Assembly: GCA_001768195.1 (NCBI GenBank)
Contig: MENI01000112.1
Span: forward strand, 16,261-80,260
Direction: 5' to 3'
DNA length: 64,000 nucleotides
Source of the DNA: Bacteroidetes bacterium GWA2_40_15
GTDB lineage: Bacteria > Bacteroidota > Bacteroidia > Bacteroidales > VadinHA17
The stretch's first letter is position 1. Every line of letters begins with the position of its first letter. The notes beneath the pieces were generated by a model, which did not search any database, was not told where the DNA came from, and saw only the letters and a list, made by a program, of their open reading frames with translations. Shown piece after piece: positions 60,495 to 64,000 of the stretch. The position numbers were made by a program, and so were the translations under genes.

Positions 60495-60585
60495 GTTCAA
60501 TGTTCAAAGTTCAAGGTTCAAAGTTCAAGGTTCAAGGTTCAAAGTTCAAAGTTCTGGAACCTTGAACCTTTAACCTGAAACCTTG
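60495..60585. repeat. Facing heptamer arrays between gltB and gltD
   Basis: Eight GTTCAAN units (60495-60550, last base T, A, G, A, G, G, A, A) face four AACCTTG/AACCTTT/AACCTGA units (60558-60585), which are close to the reverse complement. The two arms can pair into a long imperfect hairpin. It starts about 10 bases after the gltB stop and lies inside the likely gltBD transcript. Confidence 0.88.
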
Positions 60586-60595
60586 AACAATTTAT

Positions 60596-63500
60596 TCAGC
60601 TTGCACTTATCTCAAGATCAAGCTCAACTCCTGCTATTTTTTTCTTCAATTCCTCAAGTTTCTGTTCCTGCATGACTTTCTTGTAATCATAAGGTATTAC
60701 CTTTATGAACATTGGGATGTATTTGTTAATGTCATCAAGGATCATTTTTGCCTTATTGCTGTTTGTATACTTATAGTGGCGTGAGATGAGATCTGTTAGT
60801 TCATTCACATCAATATTTTCATCAACAAGCGACAACTCAACCATCCCCATGTTGCAGTAATAATCGAAATTTCCTTTTTCATTCAGAACATACGCTATTC
60901 CACCACTCATTCCTGCTGCAAAGTTGCTGCCTGTAGTACCCAGCACAACAACTCTCCCTCCTGTCATGTACTCACAGCAATGGTTTCCGACCCCTTCCAC
61001 AACTGCAATTGCTCCACTGTTTCTGACTGCGAATCTTTCACCTGCAACTCCATTGATATAAGCTTCACCCCGTGTTGCGCCATAGAGTGAAGTGTTGCCA
61101 ATTATTATGTTCCTGTCAGGCATAAAGGTGTGTCCTGCAGGCGGTACAACAATGATCCTTCCTCCTGAAAGACCCTTCCCCACATAATCATTTGAATCTC
61201 CTTCAAGATGCAGCTCGATACCGGGTGAAAGAAATGCTCCGAAACTCTGTCCGGCAGATCCTTTGAACCTGCATTTGATGGTACCTTCAGGCAAGCCATC
61301 CGGGCCATGCTTTTTAGTTACTATACCTGAGAGCATGGCTCCAGTGGTTCTGTCGGTATTATGAATGTCCCTCGTGATTTCAACAGGCTGCTTATCGATA
61401 ATAGCCTTCTCGCAGGCAGCAATAAGCTCGTTATCAATAATATTATTCAGTTTGCTGTCTTGTTTGTCAACACAATGCAATGCATTTTCGGAAGCTTCTG
61501 CCGGCATTGCCAGCAGACCGGAAAGATCCAGGTTCTTTATTTTCCAGTGATCAATATCAGGGTTTCTTTCAAGAAGATCTGCCCTGCCAATAATATCATC
61601 AAGTTTCCTGTAACCCATTTCAGCAAGATTTTCCCGTACCTCTTCAGCAAGGAAGTGGAAGTAAGTCACCAGGTAGTCGGCTTGTCCCCTGAATCTCTTT
61701 CGGAGTTCAGCATTTTGTGTGGCTACGCCTACGGGACATGTATTCAAATGGCACTTTCGCATCATCACACAGCCCAGAACGATAAGGGCACTGGTGGCAA
61801 ATCCGAATTCTTCAGCCCCGAGTAAAGCTGCCGTGATTATATCCTTTCCGCTCTTAAGCTGACCGTCGGCTTGTATAATTACCTTACGGCGGAGATTATT
61901 CATTACAAGAGTCTGCTGTGTTTCAGCAAGGCCCAGTTCGAGAGGCAGGCCGGCATGCTTTATTGATGATGAAGGGCTTGCACCTGTTCCTCCCTCATAT
62001 CCGCTGATTGTAATCAGATCAGCTCCTGCTTTTGTTACACCGGCAGCAATGGTTCCCACACCGCTTTCAGAAACCAGCTTTACACTGACTTTGGCTGAGG
62101 GATTAACATTCTTAAGATCGAAGATAAGTTGTGCCAGATCCTCAATAGAATATATATCGTGATGCGGCGGAGGAGAAATAAGTGTTATGCCAGGAATTGC
62201 ATACCGTGTTTTTGCTATGATCTTATCCACTTTATGTCCAGGAAGTTGTCCTCCCTCACCGGGTTTTGCACCCTGGGCAATTTTGATCTGGAGCTCATCG
62301 GCATTTACCAGATAATGAGTTGTTACTCCAAAGCGTCCGCTGGCAACCTGTTTAATGGCGCTTCTTTTACTGTCTCCGTTTTCCAATGGCTTAAACCTCT
62401 CCGGATCTTCTCCTCCCTCACCGGTATTACTCCGTCCTCCGATACGGTTCATGGCAATAGCCAGTGTCTCATGAGCTTCCCGGCTTATGGAGCCATACGA
62501 CATTGCTCCTGTAACAAACCTCTTCATGATTCCCTCAACAGGTTCAACCTCATCCAACGGGATTGGGTTTGATTTTATTTTAAGCAATCCCCTGATGAAC
62601 CCGGGTCTTGCATTGTCGGCATAAACCAGTTTTGTATATTCCTTAAACTTATTATAGTCTTCAGTACGGGTACTCCATTGAAGCAGGGAGATGGTTTCCG
62701 GATTCCATCCGTGATGTTCTCCATATTTCCGGTATGAATAGACGCCTTCAGTTAACATATCAGGTTGATTTTCCCCGCTGAAGGCTATCCTGTGAGGTAT
62801 GAGCACCTCCTCGGCAATCTCATCCATTCCTATTCCACCAATCCTTGATGTTGTTCCGGCAAAATACCTGTCAATAACATCCTGGTGGATGCCAATAGCT
62901 TCAAATATCTGGGCAGAGCGATAACTCCTAAGGGTACTTATCCCCATTTTTGAAATGATCTTCAGCAAACCTTTATTGATCGAATTGACATAGTTTTCTT
63001 CAGCTCTCTGGTAATCAAGTTGTATCTCTCTGTCCTTTACCAGTTTATCAATAACAGCAAAACTCATATATGGATTAATAATGCTTGCCCCGTAACCAAA
63101 AAGGAGGGCAAAATGCATTACTTCACGAGGTTCAGCTGACTCAACAACAATATCGATTTGCATCCGCTTTCTCTTTTTAATGAGGTGGTGATGTACTGCA
63201 GAAACAGCCATCAGTGACGGGATTGGAGCAAGTTTTTCACTTATTCCCCTGTCAGACAGGATGATGTAATTCTTTCCTTCATCCACGGCCTTTTCTGAGT
63301 CAATACATAACTGGTCGACAGCACTTTGTAATCCTTCAGATCCACGTGTAGCATCAAACAGCAGAGCCAGGTTTGCTGCAGAAAAGCCTTTGTACCTTAA
63401 GTTTTTGACTATCTGAAAATATGTGTTTGTAATTACCGGATTCTTGAAACGCACCATTTTTACATGATCAGGCGATACATCGAGGATATTTGTCTGCAGA

Positions 63501-64000
63501 GAACCCAGATATCCCGACAGAGTCATAACCAGTTCCTCCCTTATATGGTCAATGGGCGGGTTGGTTACCTGTGCAAATAGCTGTTTGAAATAGTTGAATA
63601 GCCTGTATGGCTTTTTTGACAGAACCGCAATCGGAACATCATTGCCCATTGATCCGATAGGTTCCTTTCCGGTGTCTGCCATCTCTTTTATGATCCGGTC
63701 TGTATCCTCGAGGGAATAGTTGAATGACGTAATATATTTATCATACTGATCACCCATGTCAGGTGCCTCATGATGGCCTGTTTCAATCTCTTCAAGACTA
63801 ACCATATTTTGCGTTATCCACTCTCCATATGGAAATTCTCCGGCAATTTTTGCCTTTAACTCCTCATCATGTAATATATTACCTTCAAGGGTGTCAACAA
63901 GCAGCATCTTACCCGGCTTAAGTCTCCCTTTTTCCCTGATCTCTTCGGGAGGAAAAGTCTGGACTCCTGTCTCTGAGCCCATTACAATAAGGTCGTTTGT
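60596..64000 (-). CDS. gltB: Glutamate synthase large subunit (5' end beyond the window)
   Basis: 1134 codons are visible; the frame stays open to the window edge, and the codons before the Met at 63982 read TNDLIV, so the N-terminal glutaminase domain (about 370 residues) lies outside. Visible parts: the central domain (NPPIDHIREELVMTLSGYLG), the FMN/2-oxoglutarate-binding barrel (ISGYEGGTGASPSSSIKHAGLP), the [3Fe-4S] motif CVMMRKCHLNTCPVGVATQ and the C-terminal GxxxG-rich beta-helix (GLSGGRIIVVPP). It makes glutamate from glutamine and 2-oxoglutarate. Confidence 0.96.
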   Translation of the reverse strand, partial: TNDLIVMGSETGVQTFPPEEIREKGRLKPGKMLLVDTLEGNILHDEELKAKIAGEFPYGEWITQNMVSLEEIETGHHEAPDMGDQYDKYITSFNYSLEDTDRIIKEMADTGKEPIGSMGNDVPIAVLSKKPYRLFNYFKQLFAQVTNPPIDHIREELVMTLSGYLGSLQTNILDVSPDHVKMVRFKNPVITNTYFQIVKNLRYKGFSAANLALLFDATRGSEGLQSAVDQLCIDSEKAVDEGKNYIILSDRGISEKLAPIPSLMAVSAVHHHLIKKRKRMQIDIVVESAEPREVMHFALLFGYGASIINPYMSFAVIDKLVKDREIQLDYQRAEENYVNSINKGLLKIISKMGISTLRSYRSAQIFEAIGIHQDVIDRYFAGTTSRIGGIGMDEIAEEVLIPHRIAFSGENQPDMLTEGVYSYRKYGEHHGWNPETISLLQWSTRTEDYNKFKEYTKLVYADNARPGFIRGLLKIKSNPIPLDEVEPVEGIMKRFVTGAMSYGSISREAHETLAIAMNRIGGRSNTGEGGEDPERFKPLENGDSKRSAIKQVASGRFGVTTHYLVNADELQIKIAQGAKPGEGGQLPGHKVDKIIAKTRYAIPGITLISPPPHHDIYSIEDLAQLIFDLKNVNPSAKVSVKLVSESGVGTIAAGVTKAGADLITISGYEGGTGASPSSSIKHAGLPLELGLAETQQTLVMNNLRRKVIIQADGQLKSGKDIITAALLGAEEFGFATSALIVLGCVMMRKCHLNTCPVGVATQNAELRKRFRGQADYLVTYFHFLAEEVRENLAEMGYRKLDDIIGRADLLERNPDIDHWKIKNLDLSGLLAMPAEASENALHCVDKQDSKLNNIIDNELIAACEKAIIDKQPVEITRDIHNTDRTTGAMLSGIVTKKHGPDGLPEGTIKCRFKGSAGQSFGAFLSPGIELHLEGDSNDYVGKGLSGGRIIVVPPAGHTFMPDRNIIIGNTSLYGATRGEAYINGVAGERFAVRNSGAIAVVEGVGNHCCEYMTGGRVVVLGTTGSNFAAGMSGGIAYVLNEKGNFDYYCNMGMVELSLVDENIDVNELTDLISRHYKYTNSNKAKMILDDINKYIPMFIKVIPYDYKKVMQEQKLEELKKKIAGVELDLEISAS

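Noticed and set aside
60495-60585. GTTCAAN motifs as tRNA T-loops
   Set aside because: The motif is simply tandem; no acceptor stem, anticodon arm or CCA context could be built around it.

Overview
This window looks like a chromosomal segment of an uncultured Bacteroidota bacterium, probably a Bacteroidales-type anaerobe. The evidence is a SusC/SusD pair, TANNTTTG-type -7 promoter boxes, lineage-typical small proteins (DUF3276/PUR, DUF5606, a long NusB, DUF1573), gliding-clade style peptidases, and a multisubunit [FeFe] hydrogenase operon that implies fermentative anaerobic life. No rRNA, tRNA, CRISPR array or intact transposase was found. Coordinates come from reading frames and motifs; no database search was possible.

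Layout. 1-4.4 kb: a SusC (5' end cut by the window) and SusD nutrient-uptake pair, then an NlpC/P60 peptidase. 5.4-10.8 kb: a membrane HD phosphohydrolase, LolA-like lipoprotein carrier, FtsK translocase and an unknown lipoprotein. 11.1-12.6 kb: a gutted carbamate kinase beside an intact ornithine carbamoyltransferase. 12.6-18.9 kb: DUF456, a PUR-domain protein, then a plus-strand housekeeping run (NusB, DUF1573, YajC, YbbR-like, CoaE, TerB/DnaJ, DUF5606, agmatinase). 18.9-24.6 kb: MazG and a SAM hydroxide adenosyltransferase on the minus strand, PhoH, PurC and a LysM/periplasmic-binding fusion on the plus strand. 24.7-28.3 kb: ECF sigma, small membrane partner, Spy/CpxP-like protein, TPR protein. 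28.3-30.9 kb: a patatin pseudogene and a YgiQ radical SAM enzyme. 30.9-35.4 kb: NADH-linked [FeFe] hydrogenase operon. 35.7-43.6 kb: M28, M14 and S9 peptidases and a secreted kinase-like protein. 43.7-46.6 kb: three-gene proton-translocating transhydrogenase. 46.6-47.2 kb: a nested inverted-repeat element. 47.2-55.3 kb: small barrel, aminopeptidase P, a GH127-like enzyme with a TIM-barrel/CBM partner, a broken M64-like gene, an HpaI-type aldolase. 55.3-58.9 kb: ECF sigma, a hybrid anti-sigma/TonB protein and a VWA protein. 59-64 kb: glutamate synthase (GltD and 5'-truncated GltB).

How the genes work together. The hydrogenase and transhydrogenase balance NAD(P)H and ferredoxin or proton gradients; GltBD assimilates ammonia with NADPH. 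Secreted peptidases (M28, M14, S9, M24) and the SusCD/GH genes fit a peptide- and polysaccharide-degrading lifestyle. LolA, YajC and the TonB protein serve the envelope.

The most unusual signal is in the gaps between genes. At least eight intergenic arrays of short tandem repeats have an exact 7-bp period but different sequences, and two more have an 8-bp period. Many begin or end directly at a stop codon. They resemble the heptanucleotide STRR repeats known from cyanobacteria. Alongside them are a 28-bp palindrome present twice, several other palindromes, a 487-bp element with three nested inverted repeats, and three genes that keep recognisable ends but have lost their middles.
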